A DNA stretch of 64,000 nucleotides from Rotaria sordida (lineage: Eukaryota > Rotifera > Eurotatoria > Philodinida > Philodinidae). The notes under the pieces are model-generated. The model was not told where the DNA came from. It saw only the letters and a list, made by a program, of their open reading frames with translations, and searched no databases. The position numbers and the translations under genes are program-made. The DNA is taken from positions 62,001-126,000 of the forward strand of contig CAJNOL010000439.1 of NCBI GenBank assembly GCA_905250125.1, given 5' to 3'. Positions 11,555 through 22,841 of this stretch are shown piece by piece; position 1 is the first letter of the stretch, and the number at the start of each line of letters is the position of its first letter.

Positions 11555-13837
11555 CTACAATGCAGCAACGCCACCATAAGTGGCTAAAACAAACACATAA
11601 TTTTTGTTTTGACCAACAGCTAAGTGTACATGTGACAAATATGTATAATCGAGAAATGAAAATTGATCGATTTTAACTTCTGGATACGAACATTGACAGG
11701 ATGCATGATTGAATCCTTTTGTTACCTCTGCCAATTTTTCAATATTAACACGATAGTATGTAATAGGATTTCCTCGTGATACTGAACGTTGAAGGGTTCT
11801 AAGGCAACTGTATAAAAGCGAATCACGATCAGTAGAATTTGATTTCCCATCTGACAGCTGTTCAACAGCCAATCGGTGTGTATCAAAATCGAATATAAGA
11901 TGATTATAGTAGACAATCAAATTTTCAATTTCGTTCATATCTGAATGAATACCTACTGAACAGCGACATATTCTATTGATGACATGATCTTCTGCTAATA
12001 AAATTCGTAAGAGACTTGTGCCCGATTTTTGCTCTGTCTGTCTTAATAAATTTTGACAATAACCCATAATATCATCTCTTGAGCAATCTGTCCTATTCAT
12101 CCAAGCATAACTATCTTCTTCAATAATTGAATTTTCATCTACCAGCTTTTTCTCTCGATCGTACAAAGCATGAATTCTCTGATAGTGCAATATACAAGAT
12201 TTATCTAACTTATCAGTACCATAAGAGTCACTTCTTTCAGAATTCGACGAATCAGAAATGTGCATTTTGAAATGAAATTGTGATAAAAGATCTTGTCCAA
12301 TAAATTGAGATTGATGACGATTTATCATATAGGTACGATCAACACTATAATCTAAGTCAATCTTTGGCTGCCGTTTTGATTCATCCTTTTGTGCTACTCG
12401 ATAGAGAGAACCATAACAATTACGATTGTAAAATGCATCTGCCAATATTCTCTCCATCTTGACTTCACATACTTCCTGTGTATTTCTGTCATATCGAACA
12501 GTGTACGTGGTTGAATCGTCCCGATGTCCTAATAGGAAGAAAGCATAGACGGCGACCACTCGACAACATCCTTCGATATGTTGATAGAAAAAGTCATCAT
12601 CAGAAAATCGAAATAGAGTTCGGCTACCATATTTAGTATGAATAGTTGGAATAAATTTTTGAAGGTGGTCATCTTTTTCGAAATTTTTTCTCATTTGAGC
12701 ATCCCAAGCAATTTTCAATAACTGAAATTGTGGAAATGCAAATATTAAATGTTGCACATCTTGTTCATGCAAATATTTGAAAATATGAAGCCACATCTCA
12801 GAAGGGAGTTTGTCAATCAATGGTTTTTTGTCCTCTTGATGGATGATTTGCGCTCTCGATTTTTGTTCGAGTAGTCGTGGATAACTATATCGAATCGATA
12901 GTGAACGTTCGTATAATTCACTGATTTCACTTGTTTTAACGAACTCACTACAGTTTTCATATGTTTTCAATTCATTTTGTTGAGCTTCACGAAAAAAATT
13001 CAGACAAGCAACATAATCTTCTTGTTCTTCTGGGCAAATAGCAAATCCGAGTGGTTTTCCTTTTCTCTGTACGAGTACATCAGTTCTCAAGACGATACGT
13101 TCCGTTAAATTGAGAGAATTTTCCATCTGTGGTGCCATGGCCGCGTGTAAGAGATTATGTGTAAAAAGAACAGCATAACCTTTCTTTGGTTTAATCGACA
13201 CACATTCATATCCATTTTCCAATCCACCATAAGCTTGGATTTCTTCCTCAATTGTTAATCCTTTCATATTGAATTTTGGTGCTGCTTTGGGAAAATAAAA
13301 CTTCGTCTCACCTTTTTCATAATTGTCATTCAAATAGATTATTAAACTCAATAATGATCGTTCATCTCCGCTTGGAGCATATTGTGCATCTTTATGAGGT
13401 GCAAAATGTTCATCATGACGGTATTTATTCAATCGCATGGCTTTATTCACACCACTAATCTCCCAATCGCCTTGCACATTAAATCCTAATGGTTTTCTAT
13501 TAGAAACTAATTTAGTTATTTTGTTGCTAAATTTTAGACGTTGCCAAAGTGTTTGAGCGAATTGATCATCCATGACGACTAATCGAGAATTATTGCGTTT
13601 TTGAACATCATACTTATCTGACATATTTTCGAATTTTTCTTTACTAATATTAGTCAGAATTTCATCGCATTCGTGGTTGCTCAATAAAGTACCCAATTCA
13701 ATTAAAATTAAATCATCTTGCTCTTTCACTCGGTTCAATACAATGCCATCGGCTAGTTTTATTGGTATTGAATAATTACTTAACAACGATGTAACAGTAT
13801 TCCAATCTGTAGTTCCCAGAAATCGATTTCGATACAT
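11555..13837 (-). CDS. 2-oxoglutarate/Fe(II) oxygenase with F-box (prolyl-4-hydroxylase-like)
   Basis: Single-exon protein of about 760 residues from the ATG at 13837; the frame stays open further upstream but has no ATG there. The N-terminal half is a prolyl-4-hydroxylase-type double-stranded beta-helix. It has an iron-binding HxD (H148-K-D150, in FAPHKDAQY), a distal His (H227 or H231, in LFTHNLLHA) and a following Arg (R247 or R251) for 2-oxoglutarate. Residues 343-356 read KLPSEMWLHIFKYL, a good F-box core, followed by leucine-rich helices. The C-terminal 350 residues contain Cys-rich patches (EGCCRVV, CQCSYP) that I do not recognise. The oxygenase call rests on visible ligands. The F-box suggests coupling to an SCF ubiquitin ligase, which is inference. 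No signal peptide is visible, so a cytosolic or nuclear site is likely. Confidence 0.85.
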   Translation of the reverse strand: MYRNRFLGTTDWNTVTSLLSNYSIPIKLADGIVLNRVKEQDDLILIELGTLLSNHECDEILTNISKEKFENMSDKYDVQKRNNSRLVVMDDQFAQTLWQRLKFSNKITKLVSNRKPLGFNVQGDWEISGVNKAMRLNKYRHDEHFAPHKDAQYAPSGDERSLLSLIIYLNDNYEKGETKFYFPKAAPKFNMKGLTIEEEIQAYGGLENGYECVSIKPKKGYAVLFTHNLLHAAMAPQMENSLNLTERIVLRTDVLVQRKGKPLGFAICPEEQEDYVACLNFFREAQQNELKTYENCSEFVKTSEISELYERSLSIRYSYPRLLEQKSRAQIIHQEDKKPLIDKLPSEMWLHIFKYLHEQDVQHLIFAFPQFQLLKIAWDAQMRKNFEKDDHLQKFIPTIHTKYGSRTLFRFSDDDFFYQHIEGCCRVVAVYAFFLLGHRDDSTTYTVRYDRNTQEVCEVKMERILADAFYNRNCYGSLYRVAQKDESKRQPKIDLDYSVDRTYMINRHQSQFIGQDLLSQFHFKMHISDSSNSERSDSYGTDKLDKSCILHYQRIHALYDREKKLVDENSIIEEDSYAWMNRTDCSRDDIMGYCQNLLRQTEQKSGTSLLRILLAEDHVINRICRCSVGIHSDMNEIENLIVYYNHLIFDFDTHRLAVEQLSDGKSNSTDRDSLLYSCLRTLQRSVSRGNPITYYRVNIEKLAEVTKGFNHASCQCSYPEVKIDQFSFLDYTYLSHVHLAVGQNKNYVFVLATYGGVAAL

Positions 13838-15459
13838 TTCGAAAATGATGCTCAATTGGACTTTGTTGCTGTTTGTTTTTGCTTTCTTTTTGTCAACTAT
13901 TCTCCACGTGTTGTAACTCAACTAGCTAATGTTTTTTATGCTGAATGCAATTGTAATTACTCAATATTGATGCAATGCAGCTGTAATTTCTTAATATCTA
14001 TGACATTCAATGGTTTATTTTTCTGGCACAAAATGTATTGCTATGCGTTTTTTTGCAAGAAACATTTTGAGGCTGTGTATGGTATATTTACTTTTTTTAA
14101 TGTTCACTAATTACCATAGTTAGTCCACACGTTGAATCACATATTTAGGATATAGGTTGTAGAACTCAAGCTCAACATCAAAGATGCTTTAAAGTCATTT
14201 TTTCCATTTAAGCGATGAGTATAACTATGAAAGTAAAACGTTAAGATTGCAATTTTCTTGAGATAAAAAAAACTTATTTCTTGTTCTCATTTGGGTCGTA
14301 AAACTGTGTTTCAGAGAATGATCGAGAAACGAACTTCCGAGAGAATTGACGTGCGTAGAACACCTCAAATTCAGTTTGAAAAACTACTTTCACAACTAGT
14401 CAAGATTGAAAAGTACAACTACTCAATCGGCATCGAATCCAAGACTGTGGCTTTCACATTCACGAAGCTATACGAATATAATTCTTTATCTCAAGTGTTC
14501 TAAGACAGCAACTAGAGAGGTCTGAGTCTATTATCATTTGTGAATATCTATAATATGTCGGTCCAAGATCATTTTTAGGATTAGAGGTTCTATTAAACAT
14601 GATGTCGAAATCTTCGATAAATGAATAGTGCTATGAATTACATAGTGACATATTCTGTCGCTACAGCTTGCCATCAGTGCATGATGATATTTGGGTCGAC
14701 TAAATTTTAAATATTGTTCTCAAAAAAGGTTTTGCACTAGGAAAAGCGTTCTAAGATCATTTAAAGTCGTTGCGAAGGTAGGATAGAGTTCGCATACTTA
14801 TGAGACCACACAGAAACTGAGCAGTATAAAGCGAATCATGGCACATTGGTTGTTGCACTCTTTGACTGATTGAATATTTGCTATTATGCCACAGGTTGTG
14901 TTTTTGGTGTATCTTGTCACTATTTTCTCTAATTCAACAAGATTCATTTTGAAGACTGGCCCTCTATCAACACTAACAATAATCAAAAACATCTTCAGCT
15001 CATTCAAGCAAAACTTGTGATAGTATTTCATCGTCTGGATTGTATTCCTAAGGTATAGATATGAGCTGATTTCTCCATACAAAACAACTGATTAAAAATA
15101 ATGATTGTAACAGAAAATCAAACCAATTTCCAAGGTGTTGATCTGTACGAAGGCAAATTCAAAAAAAATCAGCAAGAGTTCCATACCATTCGACAGTGTG
15201 AATGGCTATGCTGTGACATATTCGGTGCTTATATGAAAATGAATGCTGAGGACATTATTGTGCAGAGTTAGAAGCAAGTTTATTTATTCATATGTTGATA
15301 TATCTCCCAGATATTTTGAACATGTGATGAAGAACTGAGATAAACTTGAACAAATCTTGAACTTTTAAAGTACTTCAAACGAGTGGGTGAAATGAATGCT
15401 CATCTATCGCCTACCCTAAAATCTATTCACCCATAAGATAAGTGCATAATTGTCTTTTT
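13838..15459. other. Intergenic, no supported gene
   Basis: Lies between the two minus-strand genes, so it should hold the oxygenase promoter/5' UTR and the 3' region of the ADP-ribosyltransferase gene. Small open frames on both strands look random. I can assign no regulatory motif. Confidence 0.55.
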
Positions 15460-16725
15460 TTATTGGCGAAAAACTGAAAATAAAGTACTTAAACTTGATG
15501 ACATCATGTTAGCCAGATCTTGCACAGAAGATCGAAGTTCAATTTCTACCGAACGTGGAGGGATAAACTGAACATTGCTAACAATAAAAAATACTCCAGG
15601 CAACAATAGTACTTCTTCTTCTTCTGGTATCAGGGAATAATTACTTATGTCTATCGCATATAATGCACTATACGACTCTACTATGTATGTGAACATAGCA
15701 GACAGCATTTCCGCTGGCGGATCACGAACACGGTCTATAAAACCTTGAGCAACAGTACGAAGTTTTGATGTGGATGTAATTGCTTTATTACATACGAATT
15801 TTGTGTTTTCCACGTAACATTTTAATTCATCGAGTGAAATCCACATACCTCGAAATGTCGATCCCTGAAATCGAATGCTCGAGTTTGGTGTCACAAGCAG
15901 CATATAAAGCGGTCGTAAGAACAATTTGGCCCAATTCGACTCGTTTCTATTTTGAATCGGCAATGGTTGTCCTGCTTGAAGTGCTTGAGTACGAGAGACT
16001 ATTTGGTTCAAATTTTGAAAAAGGGTTCCCATAAGTAGTTCTAGTTGCTCCTCCGCGTCCCGATCTTCGGTTTCTTTTAGATCTTGCTGAGCCAATTCGC
16101 GATTGAGTATCTTGTAGAAGTCACTTTCAGCAGTATAGGCTCGAATGAAATATGAAGCATCACCTGTTTTTACTGCTTCTTCAAGCAGCGACCACACATC
16201 TTGGTTTAGTATTTGAAGGTCTTGCGTCTTTTTCATAGCATCGACAACTTCCTGAATAGACATTGAACCAAGAGAAAAAAATTCCTGTTGAATCATCATG
16301 CAGTACTGCTGAGCGTCAAAATCTTTGAGTATCCATCGTATTTCTTCGCTACTGGGCTTTGCACTGAGACGAGGATTGGAAAAGCCGTTTAGTTGATCGC
16401 TCAATGTTACTAATTTTGGTTTTGGTTGAACCAGACATGTTATTGGATGTTTCTCTGGATCTTGGACAATCGGTAAAGTTGTATCATTGAAGGATGAACC
16501 ATCATTGCCAATTTTTTCACTCTCTACTGTTGTATTTACACTTGCATCAACCTTTTGAGTGTCATCGGTTTGAGTCGATACTTCGAGACAATGTTTAACT
16601 TGAACTAATTCGCTTGGTTGTCCAGAGGCAGTAAGTGATTTAGACGACGTAGGACTTTTTGTGAGTGGCATTATAGCATTTGGCTGAGCAATCGTCAAAG
16701 GTTGTACACTAGCAGAACATCCCAT
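15460..16725 (-). CDS. Arginine-type mono-ADP-ribosyltransferase, N-terminally acylated
   Basis: Intronless, 421 residues. The start MGCSAS is a textbook N-myristoylation site with an adjacent Cys for palmitoylation, so the protein is probably membrane-anchored on the cytosolic side. Residues 10-115 are Ser/Thr-rich and low in order. The C-terminal half carries the R-S-E signature of NAD:arginine ADP-ribosyltransferases: an Arg in TFRGM (R292), STS at 318-320 and an E-x-E within PEEEEVLL (368-371), spaced as in the ART fold. It would transfer ADP-ribose from NAD to protein arginines. The four-Glu run keeps the catalytic Glu possible at either register. Two remnants of the same domain type lie at 34.3 and 36.7 kb. 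Such genes are, to my knowledge, strongly expanded in bdelloid rotifers. The target is unknown. Confidence 0.8.
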   Translation of the reverse strand: MGCSASVQPLTIAQPNAIMPLTKSPTSSKSLTASGQPSELVQVKHCLEVSTQTDDTQKVDASVNTTVESEKIGNDGSSFNDTTLPIVQDPEKHPITCLVQPKPKLVTLSDQLNGFSNPRLSAKPSSEEIRWILKDFDAQQYCMMIQQEFFSLGSMSIQEVVDAMKKTQDLQILNQDVWSLLEEAVKTGDASYFIRAYTAESDFYKILNRELAQQDLKETEDRDAEEQLELLMGTLFQNLNQIVSRTQALQAGQPLPIQNRNESNWAKLFLRPLYMLLVTPNSSIRFQGSTFRGMWISLDELKCYVENTKFVCNKAITSTSKLRTVAQGFIDRVRDPPAEMLSAMFTYIVESYSALYAIDISNYSLIPEEEEVLLLPGVFFIVSNVQFIPPRSVEIELRSSVQDLANMMSSSLSTLFSVFRQ

Positions 16726-16984
16726 ATTTCGTCAACGAAGTTGATAAACCAGCGATAATATGTTGATAATTAAAATCTACCGTAATAGTTTTTCATCCAA
16801 ATTGTTAAATGAATATAATTGAACAGTCGACAGATGCTTAACTACAAAAAAAATCGCTAGTATAATTAAAAGTATAGAAAGGTATTTATAATGAAAAAAA
16901 GAAGATATCGTTGAAACTGACAATTACATCGTGTGGTACCATTTTTGGCCTGACTAGGCATTCAAGTGCTACTATTGAGAATTT

Positions 16985-17044
16985 ATAAATGTGGATGTAG
17001 ATCAGCGAGAATCAGCAGGATATTCACATTTATGCCTACACCTT
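16985..17044. repeat. Diverged member of the hairpin family
   Basis: ATAAATGTG at about 16985-16993 is perfectly complementary to CACATTTAT at about 17025-17033. Beside it, GATGTAG can pair with CTACACC with one mismatch. This is a weaker member because the GGGTGTG core is altered. Confidence 0.4.
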
Positions 17045-18650
17045 TCAGAATAAGAAAAAAGTATAAACTTCTTTGTGAAAAAACTGGAGTTAGTGTAAGT
17101 GATCGATTCTGCATCGAATTGGTAGAATTTCCCCTTCTAAAGTAAACTTCTTATGATCGAACCCAGCCTGATCAAATGAGAATAATTTACAGACTGCTTT
17201 TGATAGGATCTTTGCATAGTAAGCAATTACTATGCACTGATAATCAGAAGAGAACGAACAAGGTAAAGGTTAAAGTCTTTAACAAAAATTATTAAAAAGA
17301 GCAGAAAGAATGAATGAAATCTTTTCTCTTGAAAATCAGTTGCATGTTTTCTGAATTCTAGTAAAAGTACTTTGGATTTACTACTTCTACATCTCGACAA
17401 GAAAAATCATGGTAGCAGCATTTTTCTGCCCTTCTACATGGCGTTGCCATCTATTTTTCTCTTTTACGCGAAGAACAGCTTTTGTACTTACGTAAGCGAC
17501 ATTCACTCGGTTTCACCAATGCAGTCTCGTATGATTGATGAAAAATTATTTAGCTTCACATAGACAAAACAGAAATGTAACAATGGTTGTCACTTTATTT
17601 TACTTGTCTTCTGTGAGAAAAGAAAATTCATCGCTACAATCCGTTAATGACGGTCGTAAGCATCGTTAATGACTAATAATTCTCAGTATATGACCAGTTT
17701 TCTTCAACTTTCCTTTTGAAAAAAAAAGAAGAGAAAAGAGACTTCTTGTGTTTTAAAACAAGAGAAAGTTACTTTTACTTTAATTGCAAAAGATAATCTT
17801 ACAGAAAAGTATAGCTTTAATTGGACTAAGTATCATCGTACATGTCACACTGTTACACAAATCAGCTCGATAGAATTCATCAAACTCAATGTGGACGAAG
17901 ATGTATTAACTGGTTCCTGAATGATAAGATGAAGGTCATTATAGATTGATATTGATATTGTTTGCGTATCAGTATCGTTTATGTGATCGTTCCTTGTCCA
18001 TATGAAGCTAGAATTTCTATGCACTTTGCTTTTGAAGTAAAAAGAAGTTGATTTCGTTTTGACATAAACGACAAATGTGTTTCGTTTTCTTTTTTGGGGC
18101 GAAAATGAAATATAGGAGACGTGCGCAACTATGACTATTCAAGCTGTAGTGAAAATTGAAAAAGAGAAATAAATTCCAATCAGTGAAAAAAAATGTCTTA
18201 TTTCTTCCTTCATGACATCTTTCTATGTTGAAGCGAAATTCTGTCTCTAGAGCACACGTACACACACTATCATCTCTTGAACTCAGAATAGAGTCTGGAT
18301 AAAAAATTACCTTTTGTTATATAAAAATTGTTCTATGGTGTAAAATTTCCTTTGGCCTTGTTTCTTTTCTTCACTGAGTTTTATGGCATAACGAAGAAAA
18401 AAAAAGTAAAATTCAACGGGTGAAAGTGAGTTACTTGAAATATATTGACAAAAAAAATCAGGAAAGTGTGTATACTTGTTTTTTTTCGCAGCTTTTTTTT
18501 TAACAAACCAGTAATCATCGCCTCCAACTGTAGATGCATACGTTGGCAAAGTTTGCCAATAATAACTATTACAAACTCTTGCGTTCTTTTATTTGTTCTT
18601 TGTGAGAGTGGGTTGAATGAGGGTTTGTGTATGTTATTCGATACCGTGTA

Positions 18651-18668
18651 GGTGTGTGTGTGTGTGTG
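18651..18668. repeat. (TG)n microsatellite
   Basis: A run of about nine TG units following GTAGG. It resembles the arms of the local hairpin family but has no complementary arm nearby. Confidence 0.8.
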
Positions 18669-18781
18669 AATAGTTGGCCACTGTAAAGAAAAAAAAACGT
18701 AGAATAATAAACCCAACATCAAATTTTCATGAATCCTTTCACTATACATGGTATTTTGATAAATAGTTTACGGTTGATGTC

Positions 18782-18845
18782 AGGGTGTAGATGTGACCTG
18801 GAAATGCAAAACTATGACTGAGTATAGTACACATACCCACACCCT
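18782..18845. repeat. GGGTGTG hairpin
   Basis: AGGGTGT at 18782-18788 pairs perfectly with ACACCCT at 18839-18845, and ATGTG further in pairs with CACAT after a small bulge. The loop is about 35 nt and unrelated in sequence to the other family members. Confidence 0.6.
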
Positions 18846-21350
18846 TGCCAACGACCTAATTAACTTCTATTGCCCACAGGTAATCGCTTACAAGAACTAA
18901 TGTTGCCCAATGTGTCTTGTAGATGATGGTTAATTTCATCACAAGTAGTGCAGGTATTTCTGTAAGATCCGAAAGAAAGAGGAATTGAATCTGGCAAAAT
19001 ATTCTTTACTCGTTAGATCGAGCTTTGAATTCGATGATGATCAAGTACAGATGAAACTTTCATATGGATTTCAGTGTCAAGATGAATAATTCTCATACGA
19101 GCTTTCATGGTTCTGTGACTTGCTGAGAACAGATGAGCGGAAAATGTCTATCGAAGACCAAAAGTAGAAACTAAAAAAGTAAACAAGATTCACACTAGAT
19201 GTATTCTAGATGCTGGATAGTCTGCGGCTGGATACAACTCGAGAAGAAGCATTCACATCTTAGTTAAAGCTCTATCAATATGGCTATTACAAACATATTT
19301 ATGATATGTGCATGGAACGTTATACTACTGAGGGTCGTCCATAATTGAGAGGTTCTCATTCGACTATTGTTGATGATCATTTTCTTGCTTTCTCACACTA
19401 GTGATTCCAATTACTATTTTATTCAACTATGATCAATGAAGAACCAGTCTATTCGGTAGAGCTCGTGTTATCCAGTGTCAGACCAGAGAAGACCACACTG
19501 ACTGCGCTTCTCTGCCGATACAAATTTCAGCATAAACGTGCAAACTTTCGGCTTGTTCATTAGTTGAACTCCGAAATAGAGAGAGATTAGCCTCACTGAT
19601 GACTACATATAGATTTCAGTCTGAGAAAATGCAACAGTAATCTTTGAGCTTAACAAATCAAACCAATCGATCTCTTCATCACCATCGATTAGATACGACG
19701 TTTCGTTAGTGTGTCTTTCAAACTTTCTAGTTGTTAGATCAGATAGATAGATACACAGCAATATTCAAACATTATCGTAGGACGGAGAGTAAGCATACAT
19801 GATTACCACTGTTCGAACTATTGACAGTTCTTGATCTTCGTGCCTTGATTCTACGACAACCTATATTTCAGGACAAAATTTGAGATCAATTTCTTCGTCT
19901 TACGATTTGCATTTCGGGTATGTCTATAGATACTGTTCTTTACTACTCCTAAACTCACATTCACACTTAGACAAGTTTACAAAGACATTTATAAATATAT
20001 GCATTAAGACATACGCTATCTATCTGTACTCAATAGCATATTTTGAACTTATTATTAACTGCTCATCCAGCTAAATAAAACTTTTGTACTCAGTTTTTGA
20101 TATTGTTTATGAATCTGAAGGTATACTTTTGATTCGAATGAACATGAAATATATGCTACCAAATTATGGACTAGAATGAATTGAAATGAACATTAATTGC
20201 CAATTTTTTTTTAATATGAACTAACTATGTTTGTTGATGTATTAATTTATTTAATCATTACGTTGAACAATGCAAAACTACGAGCACTTTCAGAAAATAT
20301 AAAAATTATTTTAGGCTAGCATCCTGCAGTATGGTTAGAGACAAATTAGTAGAAAATTGCGATAATAGTCAATTACCATTTTGCTTGTGTATTGGTGGTA
20401 TCCATTAATGAAAAGCATTATGGAAGGTATTGAGTTAGCCAATTTTGTAGAGAAACCATTTCTACATCTTCTGAGATGCCTCTGGACTCGAACCAATGAG
20501 TGAACGCAAAGCAAAGTTAAAAATACGAAGAACACCTTAAAAACTGTGTTTTTCTATCAAGTCTTAAGTGTAGTGTCACTAATTAGTATACTCTAGCATT
20601 TTTTACAGGTGAGTCAGAAAACATTTGTAATTGTAGACTTGAAATAAAAGCAATCTTTCAGATTATCAACCAAAAGTGTTTGATAACGCATAGCATTGAT
20701 GGCAAAAGTAAAATGAACGTTGGTTATAACTTTTCACAATTTGTCTAACGTATTAATAACAATATCGTGAGTAATCTATTAACAATCGGTTCTGTAGGAA
20801 TTTTTTGTTGAGAATAAATCATAATTTTTTTGTGTATATCTTCTATATCCTGTTGACCGTGCAATTAAAAAGTGAAGTCATCATAATGACACAAATGAGT
20901 ATAAAATTCTTTTTTTTTTTTTATTAAATGCAATAAAACATCAACAAATACCTAGTAGTTGCATATAGCAATGATTACAAAGCTAAGCTTCATTTAAATA
21001 AAACAAATTATTAAATAGCTTGATGCCAATACGTTTAATCATCCAACATAAATTTATATTGAAAAGTTTTGAAGTCAATAAAAATGAATTGATTTCACGT
21101 TAAAATAACATTTTATTTAATAATCTACATATCATAAACAAAACTCTACTTACTGTAAAAGATTATTGAAAAAACAGTTTCTGCATTTGAAAATGTTACG
21201 AAAAATAAAATCTTGAATTCACTATTAATCAATAAAATATGTGTTGAATATAATATCTTACAGAAAACTATGAAGCTTTATTTTCAATAATAAAAAAAAA
21301 AACTTATTGTTATATACATTATTTACATGTTAGATTTTACAGACACTCAT

Positions 21351-22841
21351 TTAGAATAGATTGTTTATAATGACTGGCGTGTTTTCAAGTGTTTCTGTAC
21401 TATATTTAAACTTTTCGGCTGCTAATCTCAAGTCTTCTAAGCTTTGTTTTAGTTTGGGATCTTTATAATTATATGTAACAATATTTAATCCAGGAAAATT
21501 AAATAAGAATAATGCTTTCAAATTTACTAATAAATCACCACTTGGTGCATAAGTACCAGATACATTATCAAATACTAATTCCCACTCATCATTTAATCGA
21601 TTCCATCCATATTTTGGACGAGGATGAAATTGACCTCCATAAAGAATATATTCTGAACAATTAGCTAATATAGCATGTTTACTAGCAAAATCCGTAAAAA
21701 ATTCATTTCCTGTTTCACTAAATCTCCATGTATTATCATCAATAATATATGTATAAACACATGGTCTAATTTTTTTTGTTGCTTTATCAAAAAGCAAGAA
21801 TTTCCAAAGATCATCAGCACTCTTCAATTGACCAGTATCATTATGTGTTAATGTTTTTCTAAAGAGTGTTCTATGCGCTAATTTGATTCCAGCTTGTAAT
21901 ACTATTGAAAGCGGATAATCACCAAAAATCGTTCTTGCTGATTGGTATTGTCTACTCCAATATTGTCGTGCATTAGGTGGAAAAAAGTGTGAAATTCTTT
22001 TCATTTGTATTTTCCATGTTGGATAAAGACAATCAGTATTGATCATAGTTAAACGACCAACAGCAATACAATCATGACGGGAATATCGACAAGGGCCATC
22101 GTATGTATATTCACAAAGTTGTTTAGTCTCTTTAGATACCTTTTTCGATTGAATAGATAAATGAAAACGACCGTTATATTGATTAAATGGTCCAATGATT
22201 TTATAACCTTTTAAAGAAGGATCATAATTAATAAGATCTGTAATTACAACTCGACCGATATAGCTATCAGCAAGTTTTCCATCTTCTTTATCATAGATTT
22301 TAACAGTAAGTTTAGCCGTGGATGGAACATTTCGAACAATCCATTCTTCGTCATTCCATATAGGATTTAATGTATTTGAAAGAATAGTTGATCTATAGTT
22401 TTGTATTAAAATAGATCATATATTTAACTTTAAAAAAAAGAGAAAACATCTTTTGATAAAATCGTTGTATGAAAAGATTGTTTTTTATTGTTGAGTAGAT
22501 AAGAATGTTTGGGATTTATATTAATCATAGAAACAGGCGATGTAGCATATCTACTATCTAGTTGCGAACCGAAGTTGTTAGATACTCACGTAAATGAAAT
22601 TTGATGATCTATATCGGCTACAAAATATGGATCAATATATCCAGCTATGCATTTTTTTGGTAAATTCTAAAAAAGAAATGAAGAATTTAATGTACTTATT
22701 TAACAAGATTATTCAGAAATGAACCTGTGCTGAGTAAAACTTAATAAGCACATCATACTTATCATGAAAATTACCGCCAGATAAAATTGTTTTCTTAAGA
22801 TGTGTGGTTTTAGAACCAGAAGGTATTGAATGTGAAGCCAT
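21351..22841 (-). CDS. C2-domain protein with long conserved C-terminal region (fungal-like)
   Basis: Three exons, 22725-22841, 22590-22666 and 21351-22392, with GT-AG introns and consistent phases, giving 411 residues. Residues 18-140 form a C2 domain: YDVLIKFYSAQNLPK, then a G-Y-IDPYF strand, NPIWNDEEW and LTVKIYDKEDG, including the usual Asp residues for calcium or phospholipid binding. Residues 150-411 are an intact region with motifs such as DGPCRYSRHD, DDNTWRFSETG, HPRPKYGW and FDNVSGTYAPS. I associate this C-terminal region with fungal proteins of unknown function, so transfer from a fungus is possible; I could not run a search. No signal peptide or membrane segment is seen. The role is unknown, perhaps at membranes through C2. 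Confidence 0.85.

Larger units (their letters stand above)
16726..21350. other. Intergenic; two GGGTGTG-type hairpins and a TG tract
   Basis: No coding region is supported over about 4.6 kb. It contains hairpins at 16985-17044 and 18782-18845, a (TG)n tract at about 18651-18668 and several A- or T-homopolymer runs. The 5' flank of the ADP-ribosyltransferase gene is at the left end. The right end, near 21.3 kb, holds the 3' region of the C2 gene, with a minus-strand AATAAA about 70 bases beyond the stop. Confidence 0.55.

Noticed and set aside
20483..20535. tRNA B-box-like GGTTCGAGTCC on the minus strand
   Set aside because: No A box at the right distance, and the flanking bases do not form a T stem or acceptor stem.
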